Assembly: GCA_003136095.1 (NCBI GenBank)
Contig: PNBO01000217.1
Location: 37,184 to 69,727, forward strand
Direction of reading: 5' to 3'
DNA length: 32,544 nt
DNA from: Myxococcales bacterium
GTDB taxonomy: Bacteria > Myxococcota_A > Polyangia > Fen-1088
Shown here: in pieces, positions 7,208 to 13,735 of the stretch
Position numbering within the stretch: the stretch's first letter is position 1
Layout of the letters: every line of letters starts with the position of its first letter
The notes under the pieces: generated by a model
The model's input: only the letters and a program-made list of their open reading frames with translations
What the model was told of the DNA's origin: nothing
The model's database searches: none
Position numbers and translations under genes: made by a program

Positions 7208-7467
7208 CAGTCCCAGCCGCAGTTGCCACTTGCGCAGCCGCCCGCGGCGGGAACCCCACAGGTGGTCGTCGAGCAAGAGTCGGCTGCATGGCCGGCAGCA
7301 CGGCTCGATCCGCCCGAACCGATGAAGGTCCGCGACAGGATGCGGCGGACGGGTTCCCCGGTGACCGGGTGCTTGGTGAGGGCAGGCTCGCTCATCTTCT
7401 GCGTGGTCTCGAAGATGCCCTTGGCGGTTCCGTTCGTACTTAGGATCTCGTACTCGTAGATTGGCAT
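7207..7467 (-). CDS. FmdB-like protein lacking the usual N-terminal zinc ribbon
   Basis: An 86-residue protein that starts MPIYEYE and contains HPVTGEPVRRILS, both typical of the FmdB/zinc-ribbon family. The family normally has CxxCG directly after the start; here the position reads ILSTNG, so the first metal knuckle is gone. The C-terminus instead carries four cysteines in a Gly/Ala/Thr-rich tail (DSCSTTTCGVP, then GGCASGNCGWD). Metal binding may have moved to the tail, or the protein may be degenerate. It is the first gene of a two-gene unit with the pseudo-receiver, and it diverges from thioredoxin across a 186-bp gap in which I recognise no promoter. Confidence 0.7.
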   Translation of the reverse strand: MPIYEYEILSTNGTAKGIFETTQKMSEPALTKHPVTGEPVRRILSRTFIGSGGSSRAAGHAADSCSTTTCGVPAAGGCASGNCGWD

Positions 7468-7653
7468 GATGGCTCAGCTCCAGATGGTTACGTGATAGCC
7501 GTTAGAGCCAATCGGTGACCGAGGGATTCGTGGCCGGCCCAACGCAGTCACAGGCAGCGTGAATCCTCCGGCCGGGTTCTGGCTCTTACCTGGCGAGGCA
7601 CACATGGGCATCTTCTCTCATTCTGGCTCTGACTCATCACAAGGAGCGTGAAC

Positions 7654-8028
7654 ATGGCAACCAAGGCCCTGACCCAAAGCAATTTCGAGGAAACCGTGAA
7701 GAGTGGCATCGTGCTGGTGGATTTCTGGGCACCGTGGTGCGGACCCTGCCGCGTGTTCGGCCCCGTATTCGAGAAGTCGTCCGAGGCGAACCCCGACGTG
7801 GTCTTCGCCAAGGTCAACACGGAGGAGCAGCCAGGTCTCGGCGCGGCCTTTCGCGTGCAAGCGATCCCCACTCTGATGGCGTTCCGCGACGGCATTCTCA
7901 TCCTCCAGCAGGCCGGGGCCTTGCCGGGGAATGCCCTGCAGAAGCTCATCAACCAGATCAAGGCGCTCGACATGCTCGAGGTTCGCGCCGAGGTCGAAGG
8001 ACAGGCCAAGGAGTCCGAGGCGCGGTAG
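7654..8028 (+). CDS. trxA: Thioredoxin
   Basis: A 124-residue thioredoxin with active site WAPWCGPCRVF (Cys29/Cys32) and cis-Pro region VQAIPTLMAFRDG. The fold is complete, and about 18 extra charged residues follow the last helix (EVRAEVEGQAKESEAR). The ATG at 7654 is fixed by AAGGAG at 7641-7646; an in-frame GTG at 7648 sits too close to that site. It probably reduces the rhodanese persulfides and disulfides made by the neighbouring enzymes. The thioredoxin stub at 4015-4149 is a close relative of its first 38 residues. No signal peptide is present, so it is cytoplasmic. Confidence 0.95.
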   Translation: MATKALTQSNFEETVKSGIVLVDFWAPWCGPCRVFGPVFEKSSEANPDVVFAKVNTEEQPGLGAAFRVQAIPTLMAFRDGILILQQAGALPGNALQKLINQIKALDMLEVRAEVEGQAKESEAR

Positions 8029-8096
8029 CCTTTTCAACGGATGGTGCCCGCGCGCGGATCGCGCGCCGCTTGCGGGTGTGGTAGGGATCCATCGAA

Positions 8097-9077
8097 ATGG
8101 GAACGCCGGTCGCCACGCCCGCGCACGATTGCGTTGCGGGAGAAGTCGGCCACCGCGAATTGGACCGGCGGCTCTGGGCCACCGCCGCGCTGAACCTGGC
8201 CATCGCCGTCGCGGAGATCCTCGGAGGTGTCTTCGCCGGCAGTCTGGCGCTGCTCTCGGACGCGACTCACAACCTCGGCGACTTGGTCGCCGTGCTGCTG
8301 GCACTTTTTGCGCGTCGTCTCAGCCGCCGGCCCCCGACCATCCGACACACCTACGGCCTCAAGCGCGTCGAGGTCATGGCCGCCTTGCTCAACGCCGTGT
8401 TGCTCATCGGAGCGACCGTATTCATCGCCCGCGAGGCGGTGCTGCGCATCTTGCACCCGGCACCCGTGGTGCGGGGGATCATGTTGGTGGTTGCGCTCGT
8501 GGCACTGGTGGCCAACGCCGCGGCCGTCCTCTTGCTGCGACATCACGAGCTCGACGACGTCAACGTGCGGAGTGCGTTTCTCCACATGGCGCAGGATGCG
8601 TTTGCGTCCGTGGCGGTCGTGGTGGCGGCCTTGCTGGCCCACACCGCGGCTGGCGCCTATGTGGATTCCATCGCGGCGCTGGTGGTGAGCCTGGTCGTCC
8701 TGCGTAGCGCGCTGTCTCTTACCTGGCAGACCACCTCGACCATCCTCGAAGGCGCGCCACGCGACGTGGACATCGCCGAGCTGGCGGAGCGCGTGGCCCG
8801 GACTTTCAAGCCGGCCTGCCTGCACCACGTGCACGTCTGGGAGATCGGGCCGCAGCAACGTCTGCTCACCGCGCACGTCGCGCTCGGCAAGGAAATGGAC
8901 GGCCGCGAGATCGAGGCGTTCCTGGCCCGGCTCAAGGAGTTCTTGCACCAAAAGTGGAAGATCAACCACGCGACCATTGAACCGGAGATCACCGGCTGTC
9001 CGGACGCAGATCTCCTGGGGCAATGGGAAGCCACCCACGCGAAGGGGCCCGGTCGTCCGCCGGAGTCCTCGTCGTAG
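8097..9077 (+). CDS. Cation diffusion facilitator (CDF) metal efflux transporter
   Basis: A 326-residue protein with six predicted membrane helices between about residues 27 and 205 and a cytoplasmic C-terminal domain. The CDF signature SLALLSDATHNLGD (helix 2) and HMAQDAFASV (helix 5) supply the Asp/His metal site. This H-D/H-D arrangement is typical of the zinc-transporting branch (CzcD/ZitB type). The C-terminal domain has HHVHVWEIG and HATIEPE motifs common in CDF regulatory domains. It exchanges protons for Zn2+ or similar divalent ions, exporting metal from the cytoplasm. The setting near a CorE-like sigma factor and thiol-redox genes fits metal stress. It converges with the lipoprotein methyltransferase. 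Confidence 0.93.
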   Translation: MGTPVATPAHDCVAGEVGHRELDRRLWATAALNLAIAVAEILGGVFAGSLALLSDATHNLGDLVAVLLALFARRLSRRPPTIRHTYGLKRVEVMAALLNAVLLIGATVFIAREAVLRILHPAPVVRGIMLVVALVALVANAAAVLLLRHHELDDVNVRSAFLHMAQDAFASVAVVVAALLAHTAAGAYVDSIAALVVSLVVLRSALSLTWQTTSTILEGAPRDVDIAELAERVARTFKPACLHHVHVWEIGPQQRLLTAHVALGKEMDGREIEAFLARLKEFLHQKWKINHATIEPEITGCPDADLLGQWEATHAKGPGRPPESSS

Positions 9078-9094
9078 CCCCGGAAATCGGAGCC

Positions 9095-9925
9095 TCAAGG
9101 CTTCCGGAACACCAGGAAGACTTGGTAGGGCAGAAGCGCGGGCTTCTCAGCGTCGAGCACGAGACCCGCCTGCTTTGCGAGGGCTATCAACTGGACGCGC
9201 GGAATCTTGGCGGCCGCCGGCGGCCCTTCGGGCAGCTTGCCTTCCTTGAACTCGATGAGCGCCAGTCTGGCCCCCCGCTTCATTTCCGAGCCGACCCGGC
9301 GCAGCCAAGCCGAGCGATCGGGGACGTGGTGGAGCACGTCGCAGATGAAGACCCAGTCCGCGTCCTTGCTGACCTCTGGATCGTCGGGCTTGCTGAGCAC
9401 GGCCTGAATGTTCTTGATGCCCTCGCTCATCACCCGATGGTGGATATGGCGGATCATCTCCGCCTCGGTATCGGCCGCAATCACCTTGCCCCGGGGCAAG
9501 GCCCGCGCGAAGCGAAACGTGAAATAGCCCGAGCCCGCGCCGACGTCGACCAGGGTCTCCGCCCCCGTCAAGCCAAGGGCCTTGACGACCTCATCCGGCT
9601 TCTGCCAGATCGCCCGCTCCGGCTTCTCCAGGAAGGCGATGTATTTCTCGACCTGGTCAAACGGTCGCAGGTGCATCGGATCGACGCCCAGCTTGTGCAA
9701 CGGACAATCGATGGGCGGGAGCGCCGGAGCGAGCGCTTGCGCGTCGATCGCGGGTCGGCCGCCGTGGCCGGTGGCAGGGGCCACGGCGGGAGTCGTCGTG
9801 CGCGCCTGGGCGCCAGGATCGGTGGGTCTAGCGTCTTTGTTCCGGCATGCCCCACCAAGCATGAGGAAAACCGCGGCAGTGGTCTGCGGAAACCACGAAC
9901 GAACCAGCCTATGAATGGTAGCCAT
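9095..9925 (-). CDS. Predicted lipoprotein with SAM-methyltransferase domain
   Basis: A 276-residue protein. Residues 1-27 look like a lipoprotein signal (basic start, hydrophobic core, LMLGGAC with Cys27). A low-complexity Ala/Thr/Pro linker follows, then a class I methyltransferase domain: TLVDVGAGSGYFTFRFAR, a VIAADTEAE acidic strand end, DWVFICDVLHHVPD, and GARLALIEF. It is a paralog of the methyltransferase at 1988-2617, which has no signal. An exported SAM-dependent enzyme is puzzling because SAM is cytoplasmic. It may be retained in the cytoplasm, act before export, or bind a different ligand. It could also start further in, but no better start is visible. Confidence 0.8.
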   Translation of the reverse strand: MATIHRLVRSWFPQTTAAVFLMLGGACRNKDARPTDPGAQARTTTPAVAPATGHGGRPAIDAQALAPALPPIDCPLHKLGVDPMHLRPFDQVEKYIAFLEKPERAIWQKPDEVVKALGLTGAETLVDVGAGSGYFTFRFARALPRGKVIAADTEAEMIRHIHHRVMSEGIKNIQAVLSKPDDPEVSKDADWVFICDVLHHVPDRSAWLRRVGSEMKRGARLALIEFKEGKLPEGPPAAAKIPRVQLIALAKQAGLVLDAEKPALLPYQVFLVFRKP

Positions 9926-10292
9926 GAGCGGATTTTACTTGATGGACGGAAACACGGATCGCGATAGGGGACAGTGCAGCGGTGCCGGCGCCGCTGGCGG
10001 CTCCTCCACGGGATCGACGACGGGCACCGTGACCCTGCGGGCGAAGATGAGCTTCCCAGCGTTTGTGTAGTAGGAGAAGAGCGCCCGGCGCGCATTACGA
10101 TGCACGAACGCGGCGCCGTTGCCGGAATCCATGAGGCAGAGGATGCTCACGTGGTCGAGGTAACTCTCGTTCGGATCGAATTGGTTTTCGCGTGCCCCTG
10201 GTCTCGTTCGAGTGGCTGAAGTCGTCCATCTTGTCGGGTTAGAGCCATGCTCCGCTGCAAGGGTTCTGCTGCGATCAAGCCAGCAAACCTCA
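9926..10292 (-). other. Gap with a possible short gene or gene remnant
   Basis: No family was recognised in this 367-base stretch. On the minus strand a frame ending at 9935 gives up to 71 residues from a GTG near 10147 (MSILCLMDSGNGAAFVHRNA, later AGKLIFARRVTVPVVDP). The composition looks protein-like, and the frame extends upstream with plausible residues (NQFDPNESYLDH) but no start before it runs into the desulfhydrase gene. This could be the tail of a decayed gene. No ribosome site or promoter is evident. Confidence 0.25.
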
Positions 10293-11303
10293 TTACCTCG
10301 CAATTGGACGCGAACTGTAGGTGTTCCAGAATAGCACTGTCTTGTTGGTAAACTGCCCCGCCCTCGCGTCGGCGACCAGGGCGGCGAGCGCCTTCCCCGT
10401 GTAGGTCGTTTCGAGGCGCAGTCCGTGAGCTGCCGCGAGCTCGACCGCCTCCTGCGCTTCGGTGGTGGGCATGGCGTAGCCGTCACCCAAGAACTCATCT
10501 CGCACCCGGAGTCCCACCTTCTCGGGCTCTAGCGTGGGAAATCCGCGATCGGATTCGCGAAGCAGAGCTACGGCGTCCTGCACGACTCGCCTGGCGAGCG
10601 CGAGGCTCGCAATCTCCGTCGGGACGACGCGCACACCGATGACAGCAATGGGCAGTCCGATCGCCGCGAATCCCGTGGCGAGCCCGCTGGCGGTTCCCAT
10701 GGAGCCGAACGGGACGTAGATCACGTCGGGGCTGGGCAACTCTCCACGCTCGACCTGCGCCGCCAGCTCGAGGGCTGCGTTGACGAATCCAATCGTTCCT
10801 CGGGGGACCGTCCCGCCAAAGGGGATCACGAACGGATCAATGCCATCCTCGCGAGTGAGCTGATTTTGCAGCGCGGTACCGCGATCCGCGGATTCCCGGT
10901 ACGAGTCCACGAAGTGCAACGTGGCGCCCGCGGCGCGATCGGCGAGGAGATTCGCCTCCAGATAGGGAGTTGGCGGCTGGGGTGTGAGCACGGCATGCAC
11001 CCTCAGCCCAAGCTGTTTTCCGTAGACCGCCGTCGCTCGCACGTGGTTGGAACCGCGCGCCCCGAAAGTGAGGACGGACTTCCGCTGTTCGCCCAGCGCT
11101 TGGCCGAGCAAGAGCTCGAGCTTGCGAACCTTGTTCCCGCCGTAGGCTTCGCCCGAGACATCGTCACGCTTGACGAAAAGAGAGCGCAGACCAAGTAGCC
11201 GGGCCAACTCCGTCAACGGCTCGACCGGCGTGGGCAGGCACGCCAGCGTCACATGCGCCAGCGCCTGGGTTCCCGGGAAGCGATCGCGAAGTGGCGAAGT
11301 CAC
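10293..11303 (-). CDS. PLP-dependent D-cysteine desulfhydrase / ACC deaminase-like enzyme
   Basis: A 336-residue fold-type II PLP enzyme. The lysine that would carry PLP is in YGGNKVRKLE (Lys58). The Ser/Asn loop TFGARGSNHVRATA follows, and the phosphate-binding region is PFGSMGTASGLATG. The overall pattern (LPTPVEPL near the start, FVKRDDVSG before the Lys) matches the DcyD/ACC deaminase family. D-cysteine desulfhydrase makes H2S, pyruvate and ammonia. The sequence alone does not separate this from ACC deaminase, but the sulfur-rich setting favours desulfhydrase activity. It is the last gene of the minus-strand operon, starting 13 nt after the ferredoxin stop. Confidence 0.85.
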   Translation of the reverse strand: MTSPLRDRFPGTQALAHVTLACLPTPVEPLTELARLLGLRSLFVKRDDVSGEAYGGNKVRKLELLLGQALGEQRKSVLTFGARGSNHVRATAVYGKQLGLRVHAVLTPQPPTPYLEANLLADRAAGATLHFVDSYRESADRGTALQNQLTREDGIDPFVIPFGGTVPRGTIGFVNAALELAAQVERGELPSPDVIYVPFGSMGTASGLATGFAAIGLPIAVIGVRVVPTEIASLALARRVVQDAVALLRESDRGFPTLEPEKVGLRVRDEFLGDGYAMPTTEAQEAVELAAAHGLRLETTYTGKALAALVADARAGQFTNKTVLFWNTYSSRPIAR

Positions 11304-11316
11304 GGAATCTGCCTAC

Positions 11317-11637
11317 TCAGGGGTCGAACGGTTCCAGATGGATGGCATCGCTGGGACAGCAGGGAATGCACAGGCCGCAGCCATCGCAGCGCTCGACACA
11401 GATTGCGATGCGCGCCGGCTCGCAGGGGACCTCGTAGGTCATGCAGTACTTCACGCATTTGGCGCAGCAGAAATTCATGGGCTCCTCGATCGCGTGATGC
11501 GGACAAAACGAGACACACATCCCGCAGGAGGAACACTTGGTCGCATCGAGAACGGCCCTTTGCACGGCCGTCGCCGTGTTGTTTCCTTCCACCATCTTCG
11601 CGGCGAGGGTGCCGTCAGCTCCCAGAAACTCACTCAT
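11317..11637 (-). CDS. Cys-rich 4Fe-4S ferredoxin-type protein
   Basis: A 106-residue protein. Two classic 4Fe-4S motifs are present, CSSCGMCVSFCP (Cys35-45) and CDGCGLCIPCCP (from Cys84). Between them lies a third cluster, CCAKCVKYC (Cys57-65), plus Cys72 and Cys80. Sixteen cysteines in 106 residues are more than two clusters need, so a third metal site is possible. The first 30 residues (MSEFLGADGTLAAKMVEG) are not ferredoxin-like and may contact a partner. It overlaps the stop of the gamma-carbonic-anhydrase-like gene (ATGA). It probably transfers electrons for an enzyme in or near this operon; the partner is unknown. Confidence 0.88.
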   Translation of the reverse strand: MSEFLGADGTLAAKMVEGNNTATAVQRAVLDATKCSSCGMCVSFCPHHAIEEPMNFCCAKCVKYCMTYEVPCEPARIAICVERCDGCGLCIPCCPSDAIHLEPFDP

Positions 11638-12194
11638 CGCGGTTGCCCCCCGCCCCCTGACCGCGGTTGCGCGATTTCGACCATCGCGCCTTCGGCGTAG
11701 CGTCTGGCCAAATCGACATAGAGGTCCTTCGCCGTGTGAGTCATCATGTGATGGCGTTCGTCGGTATCCCCGATGACTCGTACTGGGACGCCGACCGCAA
11801 CCTTGCCCGGCGGGATTTTCTGGTGATTCTTCACGAGTCCCATCTCGCCCACGATGGCGCCGGCGCCGACCTCGGCGTAGTCACTGATCACGGCGCGCAT
11901 GCCGATGACGGCGCCGTCCGCGACCGAGGCATTGTGAATCATTGCGCCGTGGCCCACGGTCACGCGCGCGCCAATGTGCGTGCACTCGTCCGGACGAGAA
12001 TGAACGATGACGCCTTCTTCGATGGCGGTCTCGTCGCCGATCTCGATGGCTCCAAAGTCGCCGCGCAGGACGGCGCCGTGGCCGACGTAACAACGCTCCC
12101 CGATGGTCACCTTGCCGATGATCTGGGCCGACGGGGAGACGTAGGTCGTCGCCCCGATGCTCGGCCGATGATTCTCAAATGCGTAGAGGGGCAA
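11634..12194 (-). CDS. Gamma-carbonic anhydrase-like hexapeptide-repeat protein
   Basis: A 186-residue left-handed beta-helix protein built of hexapeptide repeats (IGKVTI, IGERCYVG, GAVLRGD, IGDETAIEEG and later repeats). It has the three metal-ligand histidines of the gamma-CA family at His65 (VIVHSRPDE), His82 and His87 (VGHGAMIHNA). A C-terminal helix (AKDLYVDLARRYAEG) completes the fold. Such proteins bind Zn or Fe; many are true carbonic anhydrases, others are of unknown activity. It is translated together with the ferredoxin (overlapping stop and start) and follows trmO by 51 nt. Confidence 0.9.
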   Translation of the reverse strand: MPLYAFENHRPSIGATTYVSPSAQIIGKVTIGERCYVGHGAVLRGDFGAIEIGDETAIEEGVIVHSRPDECTHIGARVTVGHGAMIHNASVADGAVIGMRAVISDYAEVGAGAIVGEMGLVKNHQKIPPGKVAVGVPVRVIGDTDERHHMMTHTAKDLYVDLARRYAEGAMVEIAQPRSGGGGQPR

Positions 12195-12245
12195 CTGCGA
12201 TCTTCTCCAGTAGATGGGCTGAGGTAACCGTGAGCAAACGGCAAG

Positions 12246-12779
12246 TCATGAATTCTCTCCAGGATCCGAACCAGCCTTGCGATGAAATCGCTCATCCGCG
12301 ACGATGCGATTCTCACCGGCGGCATCGAACCAGCCGGCCTTCGCTCCGGGATGGGCGTCGAAGTCCGGCACGTAGGGCTTGATGTCGAGAAGTGGCGTGC
12401 CATCGAGAATGTCGATATCGGCCACGTGCAGCACCCGCCCCTCCCGGCGAACCAACCGGACCACGGATATGCCGATGGGGTTGGGCCGGCAGGGCGAGCG
12501 GGTGGCGAAGAGGCCGTGCTCCCGCGTGTCGCGGTACGGGGTGACGCGGGTCTGGAATCCCTTCACCCGATCCATCCAGTAGATCAGCCACAAGCGCGCG
12601 AAGCCTTCGATGTCGTCCAGCGCGGCAGCGTAAGCATCGTCGACCAGGATTTGGCCCTCGGCGCCCTGGGCATAGCAGGGCTGAATCGGAGTTCCCGACG
12701 CCTCGGCGAAGGGGCTGTGGATGACCCCAACGGTGCGAAGCTTGACGGCTGCAAGCTGTGAATCCTGATCGCGTCCCAT
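12246..12779 (-). CDS. trmO: tRNA (N6-threonylcarbamoyladenosine-37-N6)-methyltransferase TrmO (TsaA family)
   Basis: A 177-residue protein with the TsaA beta-barrel fold and its signatures: VGVIHSPF near the start, GLFATRSPCRPNPIGIS in the middle and LDGTPLLDIKPYVPDFD toward the end. TrmO methylates t6A37 in tRNA-Thr with SAM. TsaA-like proteins in anaerobes often sit in metal-cofactor gene clusters and may have other roles, so the tRNA function is likely but not certain here. The ATG at 12779 is chosen because the domain begins soon after it and upstream codons overlap the NifX-like gene in another frame. It starts 17 nt after that gene. Confidence 0.88.
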   Translation of the reverse strand: MGRDQDSQLAAVKLRTVGVIHSPFAEASGTPIQPCYAQGAEGQILVDDAYAAALDDIEGFARLWLIYWMDRVKGFQTRVTPYRDTREHGLFATRSPCRPNPIGISVVRLVRREGRVLHVADIDILDGTPLLDIKPYVPDFDAHPGAKAGWFDAAGENRIVADERFHRKAGSDPGENS

Positions 12780-12796
12780 GGCCGATGCCCTGATCT

Positions 12797-13168
12797 CTAG
12801 ACGTGACCGTGGCGGTGGCCACCGCACGCCATGCCCGGCTGCATTGGCGCAAGCGTCCCAGCCTTGAAGGACTCGATAGTCGCCATGACCGTGGGGTGCG
12901 CCGCCCGGAAAACGCTGATTCCCGCCGCCATGAGCTTGTTGAGGGCGCCCATGCCGATGCCACCCACCACGATGCCGTCGAGAATCTCGCCCTGGAGGGA
13001 AGCAAGCGGCGTGCACATGCCGTGACTGTGATGCTGATTGCGATTGACGATTGCGCGGCAATCTCCGCTGTCGGTATCCACGATCAGGAAAGCTGGCGCA
13101 GAGCCAAAGTGAGCACAGACCTCACTCTGCAAGCCTTGGTCTTCGTTCACTGGAATACAAATACGCAT
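12797..13168 (-). CDS. NifX/NifB-type dinitrogenase iron-molybdenum cofactor-binding family protein
   Basis: A 123-residue single-domain protein: MRICIPVNEDQG at the start, HFGSAPAFLIVD (the conserved HFG motif), DGIVVGGIGMGALNKLMAAGI, and a Cys/His-rich tail (MACGGHRHGHV) that could bind metal. The family includes NifX, NafY and many proteins outside nitrogen fixation that carry Fe-S or Mo cofactors. No nif genes are in the window. The ATG at 13168 has AGGAG upstream. It is the second gene of the operon after the DUF134 regulator, a pairing common in anaerobic and metal-reducing bacteria. Confidence 0.9.
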   Translation of the reverse strand: MRICIPVNEDQGLQSEVCAHFGSAPAFLIVDTDSGDCRAIVNRNQHHSHGMCTPLASLQGEILDGIVVGGIGMGALNKLMAAGISVFRAAHPTVMATIESFKAGTLAPMQPGMACGGHRHGHV

Positions 13169-13223
13169 TGTCTTTTCTCCTTGAGAGTTGGCATTTCTGG
13201 TTTTGCGCGAAGGCGCGTTCAGG

Positions 13224-13553
13224 TCATTTCTTCTTGTCGTGCAAATCGCAGCACCGCTGGCCTTCGCGTTGAACGGGGCCACCTTCGATACGCAGGGCCT
13301 TGCCGTGCACGAGGGCGTCCGCCACCTTGCGATGAGCCGACCCGACGATCCGACTGAAGGTCGGGCGCGACACGCCCATCTGCTCGGCGGCTTGCTCCTG
13401 GTAGAGCCCGCCGAGGTCGGCCAGTCGAATCGCCTCGAACTCGTCGAGGCTCATGACGACCAGCTCGAGCTCGGGCATGGGAATGCCCGTGGGCTTGAAA
13501 ACCGATGCGGCCGGTTTCCCGGCGATGAGTCGGCAGCAGAACGGTCTTGGCAT
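13224..13553 (-). CDS. DUF134 (UPF0251) DNA-binding protein
   Basis: A 109-residue protein. It starts MPRPFCCRLI, then has FKPTGIPMPELE, SLDEFEAIRLADLGGLYQEQ, and the helix-turn-helix AAEQMGVSRPTFSRIVGSAHRK. The end is KALRIEGGPV plus a Cys-containing tail (QRCCDLHDKKK). This order matches DUF134, a predicted regulator family. The ATG at 13553 is chosen because the family starts MPRP and AAGG lies upstream; a longer frame reaches back into the promoter. It heads the operon, and its promoter contains a palindrome that could be its own operator, so autoregulation is likely. Fe-S or metal sensing through the cysteines is conjecture. Confidence 0.9.
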   Translation of the reverse strand: MPRPFCCRLIAGKPAASVFKPTGIPMPELELVVMSLDEFEAIRLADLGGLYQEQAAEQMGVSRPTFSRIVGSAHRKVADALVHGKALRIEGGPVQREGQRCCDLHDKKK

Positions 13554-13571
13554 CCGAATACCTTGGGACCA

Positions 13572-13599
13572 ATTATGGACATATGTGCACAACTGTCAA
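13572..13599 (-). promoter_or_regulatory. Sigma-70-type promoter with palindromic operator, upstream of DUF134 gene
   Basis: On the minus strand a perfect -35 (TTGACA, 13594-13599) and a near-perfect -10 (CATAAT, 13572-13577) are separated by 16 bp, so transcription should begin near 13565 and leave a leader of about 12 nt. The spacer holds an inverted repeat at 13578-13597: outer arms GACA/TGTC and inner core TGTGCACA, with two mismatched base pairs between core and arms. A regulator bound there would block RNA polymerase. The DUF134 protein is the obvious candidate; the plus-strand XRE-type regulator starting about 140 bp away is another. Confidence 0.7.
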
Positions 13600-13735
13600 G
13601 GAGTATCTCCCTTCTCCGGCGCCCATCGCCCCGAGTCCCGTCGTCGGGTGAGTCCATGACCTTTCGAATGTAAATTTTAGACGACGCACGGTGTGGCTGG
13701 TTGACATGCAGGTCGGGTTCAGGAATCCTGCCAGG

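Noticed and set aside
8034-9098. Long antisense frame opposite the CDF transporter
   Set aside because: A His/Arg/Gln-rich shadow without motifs; the sense gene has intact CDF signatures.
9023-9967. Plus-strand frame of 314 residues opposite the lipoprotein methyltransferase
   Set aside because: The methyltransferase motifs on the minus strand are decisive, and the plus-strand frame shows none.
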